From assembly GCA_024362935.1 (NCBI GenBank), contig JANCRA010000004.1, positions 21,712,121 to 21,776,120 of the forward strand: a DNA stretch of 64,000 nt. The letters run 5' to 3'. Made by a program: the position numbers and the translations under genes. Under the pieces are notes generated by a model. The model did no database searches, was not told the DNA's origin, and was given only the letters and a program-made list of their open reading frames with translations. The stretch is from Setophaga petechia (Eukaryota; Chordata; Aves; Passeriformes; Parulidae). How positions within the stretch are numbered: position 1 is the first letter of the stretch; each line of letters opens with the position of its first letter. Positions 13,001 through 28,000 of this stretch are shown here, one piece after another.

Positions 13001-16000
13001 ACAACAGCTGATTCCAAACTTTTATCCTCACTATCAAGCAAATTCAGAAGTTATACATATATTTATCTTTATAGCTACATAGACAACTCAGTAAGAAAGC
13101 GCAACGTATTTTTTTTAAATTCTGGACTATGACAGCATTGTTATAGCTACCTGCTATAAATCTGCTATAAAGCCAAAGGATGTCACAGATGTCCTAAATC
13201 TGTGATTCTTAAATTAAGTGTTCAGAGTTCTTTAACTGTTTGATACATCACTAAGTACAACATCTATTAAAAACTATTGAAAAAAAGTATTTCTACATGT
13301 GCTCAAAACAGCCGTTTTAATATGGAGGAGATTTAGGATCTTCCCAACTGAATATTCCGAAAATTTACAAAATAAACTTTTTTTTTTTTTGCATTTAGAT
13401 ACTTTATGTTTCTGTTTACAATAGTAGTAACCAAGCCAAACTAATTTTAATAGTAAAATGCTAATTGTAATTCTTCAGAAGGAAGAAACAGGAGTAGTGA
13501 CAGTAATAAACAAAAAGCAGATCTTACAGATAATTTTTGCTCTGAGGAGTGAATGATGCACTGAGCTGATGGCACTTAACACATCAACAGTTATGACATC
13601 CACACATACTTTTTTCTTCAGATATTCCCTCCTTTTAGTCTAATCTATAAACTTCTCAGAGTACCATGGAGCTATAGGATGCTACTTGTCTTAAATGAAA
13701 TTCTAAGGACAGCTGGAAGTAAAAGCATCCTTCACTCTGGGGAAGACAGGCAGACCATTATAAAGAGACTCTTCATAAAAGATTCACAATGGCCTTGTAA
13801 ATGGTCCCTTTTAAGGATGGGTACCCAGACTATGATCTTCCTGACATCAACTCTGAGCCTTTTGAAAGGCTGTAGTGAGTAAAGACCACTATAATCCATC
13901 AGCCTTCTCAATGGCACATATCCTAGTGTGTGGTCACCTGCAAATCAATGTAAGATTCTCAAAGGAAATCTAACTAAGAAGCAGGAAAAAAACTCTGATC
14001 TCTTATCTGCTGGCCACAGGAAACCTCCAGACTATTTAACTAAATTAAAATATCTAATCTAAGAGGTGTGGAAACATAAGGTTTTTAAAATTGGAAGTTC
14101 CATTTAAAGTGATGCAAAGATGACTGTTCACCTTGTTACACTTACTCAACATAAAGGGAGACAAAATACATTTTAGGTTCCTTTTTTGGGGTCTGTGTTA
14201 ACATAGCGATATCAATATTAATACAGAAAAAACGTAATTTTTGAAACAGCTCAAACTCACATAAGCCACCTTAGTGTATGTAAAACACAATACCTTGTCA
14301 GCATGCTGCTGTTTACAAGTGTTAAAGACAATTTCCCTTCAGCATTCAGCTGATGCAAATTGATTTCATCTCGGAAGATATGGAATGACTCTGGGATTTT
14401 CAGCTCGTCCAAAATAAATCTTGTCTCAGTGAAGTAACTGAAGTCTTTTCTTGGTATGTTCAACACAGGTAAGCAGAGAACATCAGGAGGGCTGACCTGT
14501 AACATAGGTGTGCATTTGTGAGAATTGGACCTGTCTTTCATCAGGATGGTATTTTAACAGAGTAAACAATTAGGTATAGCCTAGATTTTCTGTTTCAGGT
14601 TTTTCCCCCTTCACTTAGTTAAAAGAAAAAAAAAAAAAGAAGAGGTATTTCACACTTTTTTCCCTTCACCTGTCACTGTTTGCCTCTTAGAGAGTACCTG
14701 GGAAACCAGGAGAGGAAAAGGATAAGGAATGAAGCACAGGACTGATTTTTCTCATGTTATTCAATAAACCACCTAATAACCATTCATTCATTTTTGTATG
14801 GAAATAAATGTTGATTATTTATCTTTTAAAAACTCACTTTCAATAATAACAAAATAATTGTCCAGGAAAAATATTTTTACAATTGACTTACAATAAGATG
14901 TCTGTAACAACCTCGAAAAAGTGAGTTAAGACCACTCAGTCCAATTTTTCCATTACCTTGTCTAGAAAGTAGGCGTAAGCCAGGGTAGAAATAAGTGAAT
15001 CCAAATCACAGGGTTTATTCCCAAGAACAACATGGACTTTTTCCACACGTTTGCTCCTGTTCTGTAACATATTAGAAGACAATTGCCATAAGTGGAAATT
15101 ATGAGAAAAAGTCAAATGAGAAAAGTTGAAAGGACAAGTTAAATATTAGGCCTTGTACTCACTGGTAGCATTTTTCACTGCTGACTGAAGGAATGGACTT
15201 CCTGTTCACAGGAAGGACATTCCTTGGCTTCAGACCTCCCAAGAAAGCCAAAAACTAAATTTCACAAGACACCATAGTTTAGAAACCAATGAGGTCTGAA
15301 TCTGACAGAAGTCCCTCCCACAGATAAGTAACAGATAAGCAGCAACTTCATGTACACATCGAAAAGCTTTTCAAAACATCTCACAAATCCATTTAGAAAA
15401 ACAGTCCAAAAGAGTGTAGAAATACACAAAACAAAATACACAGCAAATAATATGCAGCAAGTTGTAATTTTAATTTTACCCTTTCTTCTTCACTTAGCTG
15501 GAATCAGTAAATAGACAAAGTAGCCTTTCACCCTGAATCTTCAGAAGATGAACACAGTTGAAGTACTATGAGTTTTGAATTGTTTTCACTTAGTAAAATT
15601 AAGAGCCTTCTAAACAAGAGGAAAAGAGAAGACAAACCGACTGTATGAAAGCAAAGTATTGAAGGGAAGGATCTACCTTCTTCACAATCACACACACAAA
15701 ATGTAAGACTAAGTTTTTCTCTTGTGCACATCATTACTGTCAAGCTAGCTGCATGGAAACATTACAGTTTATTTACTTTCAGTGCTTCTTAATTGGTGAA
15801 ACATATGTGACTGATGCTAAGAGACGTTTCAGAAACAAACACATGAAAGTAAACATTTTTGTTGTGGGCATGTACAGGCTGATGTACTTTCTGCTATTTT
15901 TAATTGGAATTCTGGGTATCAAAATTTTAATCTTTCAACAGAAGCATGTAATTATTACATTACCCTTAAGGATTATAAATGTGCAATTCTTCTTAAGCTA

Positions 16001-19000
16001 ACATTTTTTCTCTATGTATAATCTTAGGTCTACCTGAGCATATAGTATAAACTTAGGTTCTCTTTCCTTTAATGGAACACAGCCATCATAATAGATTTGG
16101 GTAATAAATCCAGGAGACAGTCTGCATTCCCTATATTCCCTCCATTCCCAGGAAAGATAGCTTACTGAAGAATACAATGACTAGAACAGATATGTTCATT
16201 TATGCTCTAAGTCTTCACTGGCAATAAACAGTCTCCATTAACTCCTTTCAATATAATTTTTCTAACATGTTCTTCTGTAGCATGCATTTATGCTTGATTT
16301 GCTATGATAAAGAACAAAAATAAAGCTCATGAGCTCATCCTTTTTTTAGTACCCTCTCAGTAAAGAATTTCTTCACAATACCTAATCTAAACCTGCCCTT
16401 TTCCAGTTTAAGCACATGTCCTATCACTACGCATCCTTGTCAGAAATCCCTCTCCAGCTTTCCTGTATTTCCCCCTTTAGGTAGTGGAATGCAGTTCTAA
16501 AGTCCTATTGCATTCATCTCCAGGCTGAACATTCCCAGCTCTCTGAGCCTGTCTTCCTAGGAGAGCTGTTCCAGCCCTGAGATTGACTTACCAGATCTCC
16601 TGTGGTCACCATCAGTTCCGTGTCCTTCCTGTGCTGGGACCCCAGAGCTGATGCAGCCCTGCAGGTGGGCTCTCACCAGAGCAGACAGAGGGGCAGAATC
16701 CCCTCCCTGGCCCTGCTGCCCAGGCTGCCTTGGATGCAGCCCAGGACACAACTGGCTTTCTGGGATGTAGGCACACATTGCCAGGTTATAAGGAACTTTT
16801 TCTCCACAAACAACCACAAGTCTTTCTCCTGAGGGCTGCTCTCAGTCCCTCTCCACCCAGTTTGTGTTTGTGCTCGGCATTGTCCTGGCCCAGGTGCAGC
16901 ACCTGGCATCTGGCCTTATGGTTCCTGAGGTTCACCCAGGCCCATCTCTCAAGCCTGTCAAGGTTCCTCTGGGGTAGTGACAGCAACTAGCAATACCTTT
17001 CTCCCCACCTTTCCTGCTTTTCTCTTCAGTGAGACAAATTTGTTTCTCTTCTCCTTCCCTTCTTGCAGATCCCAGATACATGATTTCACCAATATTTAAT
17101 TTCCCCATGGGCAGCTAAATGAATGGCTTTTTAGCATCTCATTATTATTTAGTAATAATAAACCTCCAAATACTCTCCATTATACATTGTGCATAAATGC
17201 AATATGCCATCCAAGCTTATCTTACATATCTAAGACTGCTTCCTCTTCCACTATCTCAGATACAACTAGTTTGCTTAGTCTACTGCATGCTCATCAACCA
17301 TCTTCACAAAAAGCAGGCACATGTATGTAAGGTCTCCTCTCACAGGCCTTTCCATGCAAAAACCTGGGCAGAGAAGATCACAGTCCAGAAGATAAAGAAC
17401 CATAAGCCCAGTAAGGCTTAGCTACGATAGGACTAAAATCTGATTACCTCCTGCAGTGATCACAGCTAAACCTGAGAGGAAACATGAACTCTCAATTTCT
17501 CTAAGAACTACAAAAAATTTGGAGGTTAATGATGAAGCTAGAACTCTTAAACTACATATGAGACCAGTGATTTCTCTTCATGATTATGAGTTTTTGCTCA
17601 GCAAGACTAAAGGTAAATTGTAAAATACACAAACACTGGATGACTGGGATAAAATGAATTAAAGAAATTAAGTGTCATTTTCAGATGGCATCAGTCAGGA
17701 TAACTCAATTTAGATCAGACCTGCATAGATTAACATTCACTTACTGTGCTCAGGAAAGAGATTTATAAACATTAGGCTACTTCTTAAAGAGATCTAATTC
17801 TCAGATATTTACTATGAAGAAGCTCTCATATCTGTCCAGTTTTGTTGTCTATTAATATATAAAAGCATTAGTATGGCAATTGCATCTTTATGTAACTGCA
17901 GTAAAAATAGCATTTACTGGTCCCCATCTGCATCAAACAGCAGATATATTCAAACATACTGCAATACTGCCAATCTGGTTTGTAAATATTTTGACCAGGA
18001 CATGTTAACTGCAGTGATTGATCAAACTACAATACTCCAGTCAAAAATTACATTCTCTCTACTTTTTTTCCTTCTGTTAATAGAGAAGGTGAACTGATCT
18101 TGCAAGGTAATAAACACTGAAGATTCATCCTAGTATAAACAGAAATGCCAACAAAATGCTCAATGTAGCATTTTGTAGCCTAAGAAAACCTTTTCCATTT
18201 CCTCCATATACATCCACATCCCCCCCCGCCCCACAAATCACATACACACTGCACAAATACAGACTCAACAGCCACACACAGCCTTGCTTTCTGAGTAATT
18301 ATTTCGTTTTTGCCTGAAATTTCACTGGTTCTGTCTTAAACTGTAATAAAATCACTGCATTTTACTGCATGGAATGGGACCACACTTGTCAAGCATAGCA
18401 ATTCTTTGAAGAAGAAACAATACGGCTTAACACAAGCAAATTAAAAACGAAGAAGCTGCAGAACTACACAGCAATATAGAATGTCAGATACAACACTGAA
18501 AACTTTTCTAGCCTTGTGGCTGAAGCACCAATCAGGGAGTACAAGCTTCACAGACACAGCTTTCCTGGAGGTGCACAGGGAAAAATCCTAACTGTCTGGA
18601 CAAAGGCCAAGATAGCAAAAAAATCTATTTTTCAATATTTAAAGTAATCAAATCACATGGAAGAAGATTTCTGTACCTGAAATTGTACCTCAATAAATTG
18701 TACCTCAAACCAGAGGTACAATTTATTCAGTAGCCATTTTGGAGTACAACTTGCATTTACCTTATAGTAACAGGCAGCATTATGCTTCCAGCAGCCTGAG
18801 GGCTTCTAACATGATTATACATCTCTATTGTCAAAGAAATGGTTTTAAGCCAAAGCAAAGTTAATTTAACATTTCATGCAAAGTTCCAGTTAGTTAAATA
18901 CTTCATAAGTCTTTTCACAAGAAAGCTTTGGTCTGGGAAAAAATAGATTCCCTCTTATTCTAAAAAGAGATATAAGAAAGAATCATTGTTTTCTCCCATG

Positions 19001-22000
19001 TTTGAGATCAGACAAAAATTATTGCATTTCTCTGCCTCTATAGTATCCCATTTATCATGTAGAGTATATGACACATAGTAATCTAAAGTACTAGCTGTTA
19101 AATACCTGGGTACATAACGATTCTTCCCTAAGGAACAGAAGTGTAGTCACAAAAATTTCAGGTGTGACATGTTTTAATCATTGCTTATTGAATATCCATT
19201 GTACAGTCTTGCTTTACTTACAAATATAAAAAAAAATTACAGCAAACACCAATACCACTAGCAGAACAAAATATAAAATATAAGGGGAATTTCCTAATTC
19301 CACACCATCTGCTTTTGTATCGAAGACACAGCCTTACCAGTAAGATTGTGTGAACAAAGGCAGAAGAATCAAAACCTTAACACCATCCTCAGAGATGGCT
19401 GAATAGGCATAAAACTTTATCTGATATTTTGCTTTGAATGTGATACGGTAAGATAAGACTATGATCAGTCCATAAAAAAGACCAGGAGAACTTCTTCACA
19501 CCTTAGCTGTTGTACACATAGCACTCATACACATGATTTATCCAATCATACTTGCACTCTGATGATGAGTGCACTTCCCACAGCAGGTTGAACACAGCCT
19601 TATGATTACATCTGCTCTTCTGAAATTAGTATTTAAAAGCTATATTTAAGAGTCAACCTCTAGATAAAAGGAGGAATTTTATTCATTTTTTATTTTAAAA
19701 TGTTGCTTCCCAAATTCACAACGTTCCACAGAACTGTGACATTCCTTCAAAATTAATAATGGAAATGAGGCAGGGTACCCATCTGACATGCCAGCCAGGC
19801 AAGGAAATCTTATCTTTAGATTGTTCCTGGAATTTCGACAGGACAGGAACTCTCTTTTCCAGTCATTTCTAATCACTGGCATGGCCAACTATTACTGATG
19901 AGAATGCAGTTCAGTATTTCTGCATTACCAACAGGCTCTGACTACGAATTCTGCAGGCAGACAAACTCAACACTATTCAAGAAAGAATTCTGAAGAACCA
20001 CAAACATTTATTCCTTTCCCATTTTTAGTTAATTTTACAGCCTGTAAATGTAGGCAAGTCTGCTCTGCTAGTTTTTGAAATACCTCCTCTCTAGCTTATT
20101 ACATACATTCATTCATATTGCAAAAATCCAGAAATGAACAATGATTTCTACATCAAGTTTTCACTTAAAAAAAATAGGTGGAGTAATCAAATAATGCATA
20201 ATCTGTATTAAAATATAAAAAAGAAGAACTACAGAGCTCAGAACATCAATCAAAGTCTTGTTGGCTCCTTTTAAAATTAGATTTATTGCACCAATTGGCT
20301 TGGCATTGATTTTTCACCGTTTTGTAAGCTTTACATGTTCACACTCTCCCGCTTCTACAAAATCTTGCCTTCAGGTTCAACGTTTGAGACAGCACCTCTA
20401 CTAGATCATGGACTGTATGAATTTGGAATATCCAACTGTATGTGGTTTACACACTGAATCATACATGGGGTACATGTATGTGCCCACTTGCACACACATT
20501 TTGCAAGTGTGACTTTGGCATCATATGTTTTGATCCCATCTTTGCTGCTATATCAAGATTTTAAAATGCTTTAAAAGTCATTAAATATTTTTTTTCTTAG
20601 AGAATTAGAGAAACCTAAGTTTTTATGATATAAGATAAACAAAATGATAAAGCAAAGTCTTATTTTAATGGCCTTAGGCTCAGTAACAATATCACATTAC
20701 TCCTCCTGCAAATCAAAACAGGATATGGTTTCCTATGGCTGAAAAACGAAAATGTTCCCAGCACAACGATTACTTCAGCTTGATTTAGCAGTACTTCAAC
20801 CATCTGTCAATGGAATTCTCTATGATAGAAGTTACTAAAATAAAAATCAAAGTCTCCTTTCACTTATGCTGCATTAATTCATTTGTTCAAATTCACTGTC
20901 TTTCACAGGATTAGTGCTTTTACCTAATAACTGAGTATACAGCACACAGAAATTCAGCAAAAGAGCAAGTTATATTCCTATTGCAGGACATCTTAGTGCT
21001 TACAGTCAGTCACAGCAAATCTTTGAATTTCCATCTGAAGCTACATAACTCTTCTTCCTACTTCCTCTCCACTTGCCACTTAACATGCAGAAGTGAGACT
21101 GGGATGCCTAATCTAGTTTACAGGACTTGATTGTATTATTTATCTCCCTTAGGAATAGTCTGGCTTACTATAGGACCAAACAGTTCTTTGAGCAATTAGG
21201 CACAAACCACTTAAAAGTAGGAGTACGCTTACCCAAGGAGCAGAGTGCCCCTCGGGTAAATATATCAGCTCTGTGGTGCATCAGGACGTGTCAGGTAGCA
21301 ATAAACCCCTACCTCATACAGTGCAGAGGCTAAACAAATAATACAGAGCAAAGAAAGTGTATTCGAGAAAAAAAGGTGGGTTTGTTTTGATGAAGGCAGG
21401 GGAATGCAATCCAAACAATGCAGTTAATTTACCTGCCTCTCACAAACTTAACATCTGACCTTGGATTGTTTTAAAGTTTAGCTGCTTCTTTAAAATGAAG
21501 GAAGCAACTCTGCAACTGAGAATGAATTTACCAAGAGTCAAGGCAGCACTTTAACATTGCATTTTATAGAAGCCTTTGGAGTCAAGCTTCATGTTTCTTA
21601 AGTCAGTGTAACCCTTAAGTAATGGGCACCAGGCTGAACATGAAACTACAGCCTGAAGTAAGCCAACAACTCAGTAGAAGTATCATTAGTGAGCAAGAAA
21701 ATCATAGCTGGAAGAGATGATCAGACCAAAATCACTTCCACTTTTGCCTTTTTAGTTCAACAGGTTCATCATACCATAATTCTAAAATGTCTTTGATCTT
21801 TCACCCATTCTCTGATAAGAGTGATGCTGAAAAGATGCCAGTTTTTGGTTTGGCTTTTGTTTTGTTTCAGTTTTTACCTTCAGCATAATTTCAGTTGCTC
21901 TTTCTTATTCCACACTGAAAACCAGACAACTATTCCTCCACAGCAGTCAGTACTGCGCTGCTCTGCCTGCTCTATACATCATTCCACAAAAACTCCTTTA

Positions 22001-25000
22001 TTATCACTGGCAGCTTCTTTCTTCATGAGGTAATTCTATGATTGTAATATGTTTTACTCCTGTTGTCCTTCTCAAAGATAAATTTTTGGTTGATTTGATG
22101 TTTGGCTGATTTTTTGTATTCTGAGCACAGAATAAAAACTGTAATACTGTGCTTGTTAGTAAAATAAATAAAAATTGTAATACTGTGCTTGTTAGTAAAA
22201 TGACAGTGCACTCAAAATAAAATCTGACTTTAAAAAAAATCTATTTTTTTATATGCAATGTTATGAGAAAAGAAACATATGCTTCATTATGAGAATGCAG
22301 TTTTTATTCATACAGTAATTAGTTATGTCTATATTGTTTAGATCTCTGAATTGTCCTCACTACAACATTAATATCAGAGCCACAGACATATCACAAATGA
22401 GAAAATGCCCAATTTTCTCAATTACATTCCTGCATTACTTTTAACATGCATATGATTTCAGTGTAGGGCTAGTGACTAATAAGGTTATATTGCTTTAATG
22501 CCTAATGCTCCCTTTTACACAGATGACACAACAGCAATAGAAATTTTTAAATAGTTTGTTGAGTGAGTCCATCTGGGTTCACGCTAGGGAAGGAGACTCT
22601 ATGTTACCTCTTGAACACAAATGCAAAGGATGTAATACATACATCATAAATATCCACATATGGAGTGAACCTCTTTCTGTGATCATAGGGCTGTGTCCAA
22701 GTGTCCAGCCTGCTCATGAAATCCAAGGAGGTCATTAATACAATGACCCACAGAACACCTCTTGAAGCAGTCTGAAACCACCTTGATCAATTTGCCTCAG
22801 CAGAGAATCCAGATCAGATGTTCTCCACCATGACACACCCCCCCACAACATAACCAAAGAGGAATAATCTATGTCAATACTATTGAACTGAAACCCTCAC
22901 ATGGGGTCTTCTCAGTCACTCATGGTCCCTTCCTTTTGCACTGGCCATCTTTCTCCAGAGCAGAATCATTCAAAAACGTGCGGCTGATGCCTTCAATGCC
23001 AGACATACAAGATTAAGGAGCTGATCCTCCATTTCATTTCACCATCTTATACCACTGCATTTCATCAGAAGTCAATAAGCCCAGACATATCAGGTCCCTA
23101 CAGACATTCCTCTTGTGATGGCAAGTAGACTCCACAGAGCTTTCAGACTTTTCTCAGGTGACAAAGTATGTTTCAGCATAAACACTATCAAAACCTTTTC
23201 TGAATCAGAATTCCCCATCTATCCCTGAAGCATTAAGAAGACATTTAAACATATTTCCTTGATACCATTTGGCTCACTGCAGATTTTTGCTGTGTTTTAA
23301 GCACACTATTGACTGCATTAAATAACCTCATAATCACATTTAAAGGCTTAGTGATATAGTGCCACCAATACACTGAAATATATGATAAATGCAGTCAGCA
23401 TTTTCCATACCATATGCTTGTAAATGTTATTCTGCAGGGAACCAATTAAAACTATAGAAAATTTGGAACACAGACATATGGAACAAAACAAAGCAACTTA
23501 TCTTGTCACCATGGTGCTTGCTCAGTACATCGATTAGGGAATGGTGATATTATAGGACAAACAAATGTCACTTTAATTAAAGTATGCTGAAAGGCAATAT
23601 ACAATAGCAATATAAAACATTAGTTTTTGCTATGCTGATGTTAGTTTTCCTTCTAATTAGATAAAGCAGGTAAAATACACTCCTGAAAAAAAACAAACCA
23701 CAAATATTCCTATTTGAAGTAATGCAACACTAATCCCAATTCCATTTAAAAATTTCCTCTTTTAATATTCAAGAAGAAAAAGGTAGGAAACTGAAATGGA
23801 ATGTTTGGGTTTCAGGAAAAACATTTAAAATACTGCTGAGGATATATGATTTTTCAGGGAAAAAATAAGCTTAGGCAGGGACTTATAAGTTTTTCTCTGA
23901 AAATTTTGTGTATCAGGGAAAACAGTGAATCTAACCCTTGTAATTGCCTATCACAATTGACAATGTAAAAATAGTAAAAGAACTAGAAGAAATAACAACC
24001 ACTTTAAAGCAAAAAGTGATCAGGAGGTAGAATCATGATTACTTCATTCCCAAGGCAAGTTGGGAAAGATTGGAGGAAATACTCTCAAACTTGCATTTCC
24101 CATTCCTTCTTCCACTTCAGAGTTCAGCACTGCAGCAGATAAAGTTTCACAAGGCATCACAGTGCTCATAAGAAAGATTACAAAAAGAAATTAAGAACCT
24201 TGAGGTCACATACTCAAGATAAGACTCCTGTCTTACTACTCTCGTATTGTGCCAATGACACCTTGAACTGACATACATATGATGATAGTGCAAACAGTAT
24301 TTAGGATGAAGATTATTATCTTCCCTCTGAAACACACCTCCATTTCACAGCACTTTGTCTGACACAGAATATATGCATCACTGAGCCATGTTTTTAATTT
24401 AATGCACAAGAACAAGCAGTAGGAAGGGGGGAAATAAAGGAATTAAGTTAATTCTGCAATCAAGTAATGCTCCAGCACAGCCAAGATCTGTCAAGAGCCA
24501 CAATACAATAAACACATCTTCCTCATATAGAATTATTGGCAGATTGTCACTAACTACAAAAAATCCCCACCTTGAATGGAAGGAAAACTGCAGTAATGGT
24601 AAACAGGATATTGATTGCAAGAACTCTTATCTATCACAGTAGTTCAATTTCATCTCCTAAGAGATATGGTATAGAGACCTGAACCATAGAATTAGAGAGC
24701 ATACAGAATTAGAAATTATCTTTATGGTAAGCATATCAGTTACTGCATTAGAAGTATGGAAAATCTTATAAAAAAACCATTGGAAGTGTAATTACAAAGA
24801 AAACTAAAGCACTGTTTGTACTATAAAGCTATACAACTTTTTTAAGGGTATCACATTATTTCAGTTAATAAAAATTGATAATGAACAGAATATAAGAACT
24901 ACAAATACAAATTGAAAGTTTTTTAATTTAAGATTTGGCTCAGTTTCATTAATTTGCATTAAGATTTTTGCAATGTATTAATTAAAATTTTATTAAGCAT

Positions 25001-28000
25001 AAGGAAACAGGAGATGTAAATTGACAAATTCTCATATGAGGGGACATTATTGACTGATTAAGACATCGTTCTCAATGATTTTTGCTGAATCCTCTTACTT
25101 AACACCAAAATGGGTCATTCATCATCCCTGGCAAATCTGCTGCCCTAGCTAATTCAGAAGACAAGAAATATTTTTTAAAATACATTGTCACAACAAACAA
25201 AGTAAATTACATTAATATCTCAACTTTCACCTTTCAATATCTCCTAGTTTTGCACTGAAGACACTATCATGTATTTTTAATCTATGAAAATCACTGATAT
25301 CTTTGTCCTCTCCCACAGAGGGACTTGCTAGATTTTCTTCAACAGTCAAGGTTTTAGTTTTCAATCAAAGAGGACACTATCAGAAAAAGAAATTTCCATG
25401 GATTTCTATGCCTACTGTAGTTAAGAACAAATGATCCAAAGGTAAGGAGAGGTATGTAAGCTAGCAAAGAACAACCTTCTTCTCAGGCTTGGCTTACTTC
25501 CAATAAACCACAGAACTCAAAATTGCTTGAACTCTGATTCCAAATGTAAAAATATCCAAGGTACAATATCCTTCCCAGGTCCTAAGTCTCTGGGAGTAGG
25601 GGTAAAAAAACCTTCAACCAACTAACAAACAAACAAAAACCCAAAACAAACAAAAAACCCACACAAAATACCCAAACGAACATACCAAACCCCAAAAACC
25701 CAGCCCAAATGAACAAAAACATACACGACGAACAAGAACCAAAACAAAACAATTAACCAAAAAAAACCACAAACAAAACCAAAACCCCTATGTCCATAAA
25801 AGGGACATATACAAGCTGAAATACCTACGCACACGGCTGCTCACAGCATCCAGGCTCAGATTTTCCTACTTGGTAAACTCTGAGGACACTGGTAGGGGAC
25901 CTAAAGTTGCAACCTCATCTCAGCAACTAGCAACACAACTTACTCCTACTCACAGACATGCATTCTGTGCCAATAAGACAATTCCAGTGTTTCCAGTCAT
26001 AAGAATGCTACAACTTATGTGAAGTAAAATTTCTCTGTATCCTGTGTTCTGTATCAATGAGTTCAAGATGTTAAAGGGATTCACTGCCCTTGGAGATACT
26101 GACAAGCATCCAGATAAACACTTGTCAGGACAGGAGCAGTGGTAACATTAGAGACTGGTGATGATTTCACAGCCTTGGAGTGTAAGGTCACTCTCTGCTC
26201 CCAGTCTGGTATTTTTTTAGCTTATTATTTCTACTTAGTTAACTGCATACATCTTAGCATATCAGACGACAATTACACAGTATTTTGTGTAATATAAGTA
26301 TTTTTCACTGAAAGAACAAATGGAGTAACTACATGCAGCTTCCATTCCCTTATTTGGGAAGCATATGCTGGCCATGCACTGCTGTTGAAAGGGTATCTGT
26401 TCACCATTAATGGAATTAGGAAAGCCTGTTAAAAATAAACAAAGCGTAATTCTTTCCTTTCTTTCACCAGCTAAGTAGAACAATAATTTTTTTTGGCATC
26501 AGCCAAAGAGGATATGGTACAATGGCAATGTCATTACTTCAGTCATATTTGAACATTTAATCCCTAGCTGTAGACAGAGTTCATATATACAAACACAAAC
26601 ATATATATTGCTACTTCTGAATAAAAAAAGCATGTAATATCATAAGAAACCATTCTGACTTAAGAGATTTGAGATACTCTACTACAAGATTACAAGACAT
26701 TAGTAAGCTGTTTAAATTTATAGAAACCCTCAGAGGGTTGGTGATTTGAGTCATCTATTACACATAGCAATATATGAGAAGTAAATATTGAGAATGAGGC
26801 CTACTTATAAAAATAGACTACTATGCCTGTCTGAGGAGATCCACACTCACTGAAACCACATGAATTTTACACTCCTATGATTTAAAGGCCAGCCTTACAA
26901 ATACATTGTAATGATGTCCATTAATTTGGGAAACTAGGATGTTAACAATTATGGCAGTTAGTATCACAATTAGCACCAAAATAAAAAGTTTAAATTTTAT
27001 TTATTTTTTAGTTCAAACCAGCCTATATCGTTTACCAGTATCAACATATATACATGTTTTAATAAAAACATGACCTAAATTACCTGTTTTGTTATGAAAG
27101 GTACACTGTGAAGCATTTGGGCTGTATAATATGCTTAACATCGGCAAAAAAATCTGCAATTCTTACTCTGCAGGCAATTAGTCTGTGAAGTCAATGTGAT
27201 ACAAAGCAATACTTAACAATAAGATGAAATTCCAAATGCTATTTAAAAATATACAACATTAGGAAAGTTCATAACATAGTTAAATGAAACCTACACCTAA
27301 CTGTTCCTCATAAGGGAATTCTCTTTTTAGCATAATATGCTGAATTTTAATGCCTCAGCATGGAAACAACATTTAGAGAACGCAGTACAAAATATTTAAA
27401 TTATAAGAATTTTTAATAAATATGTAACACCTCAGAAAATAACTGCCGTCAGCTTTGGATACGTTGGAATACTCTGCAAACAGTAGGATACAGAAGACAG
27501 ATACCACCTCTAAGTAATTCCTTCATCCATCTGGTGAAGGATGATGCTAAGAGAATGAACAGTATCCAAAAATTAAACCAGCAGAGTCTCTGTATAAACA
27601 TTCTGGAACTCAGGAGGAAAAGGGGAGAAAGGAAAAGGGGAGAAAAAGTATTAGGTGCTGCATGACAGACCACCCAGTCAAAAACAGAAATAATGTTATG
27701 GCTCAGCACAGTCTTCCTCATAAACAATAGAAAAAACTTCTCTTCCTACAGATCATTCAGCAGGGGAAGCTATGAGCACCAGAGATGAGAGAAAGGGGAA
27801 AGCTCATCTCTCTGTGACTGGAAACACCCTATTTTCAACTGATATTTGATTCCCTTGGTTTACATTGTTCTCTGGCCTCCCACTACAACTAATTTATGTG
27901 TTTGTGTAAGAGTTAACAAGGAAAAAGACCTAGCTGCTAAAGCTCAATGAGTTTGAGCTATTTTAAACTTCACGTATATTGATTTATATTAATTCAATTC

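Noticed and set aside
15753..16001. 82-codon hydrophobic frame
   Set aside because: Hydrophobic frames are common in T-rich DNA. There is no family match and no gene context.
25622..25834. 70-codon Gly/Val/Phe/Trp-rich frame
   Set aside because: It is wholly a product of the T/G-rich strand of the low-complexity tract.
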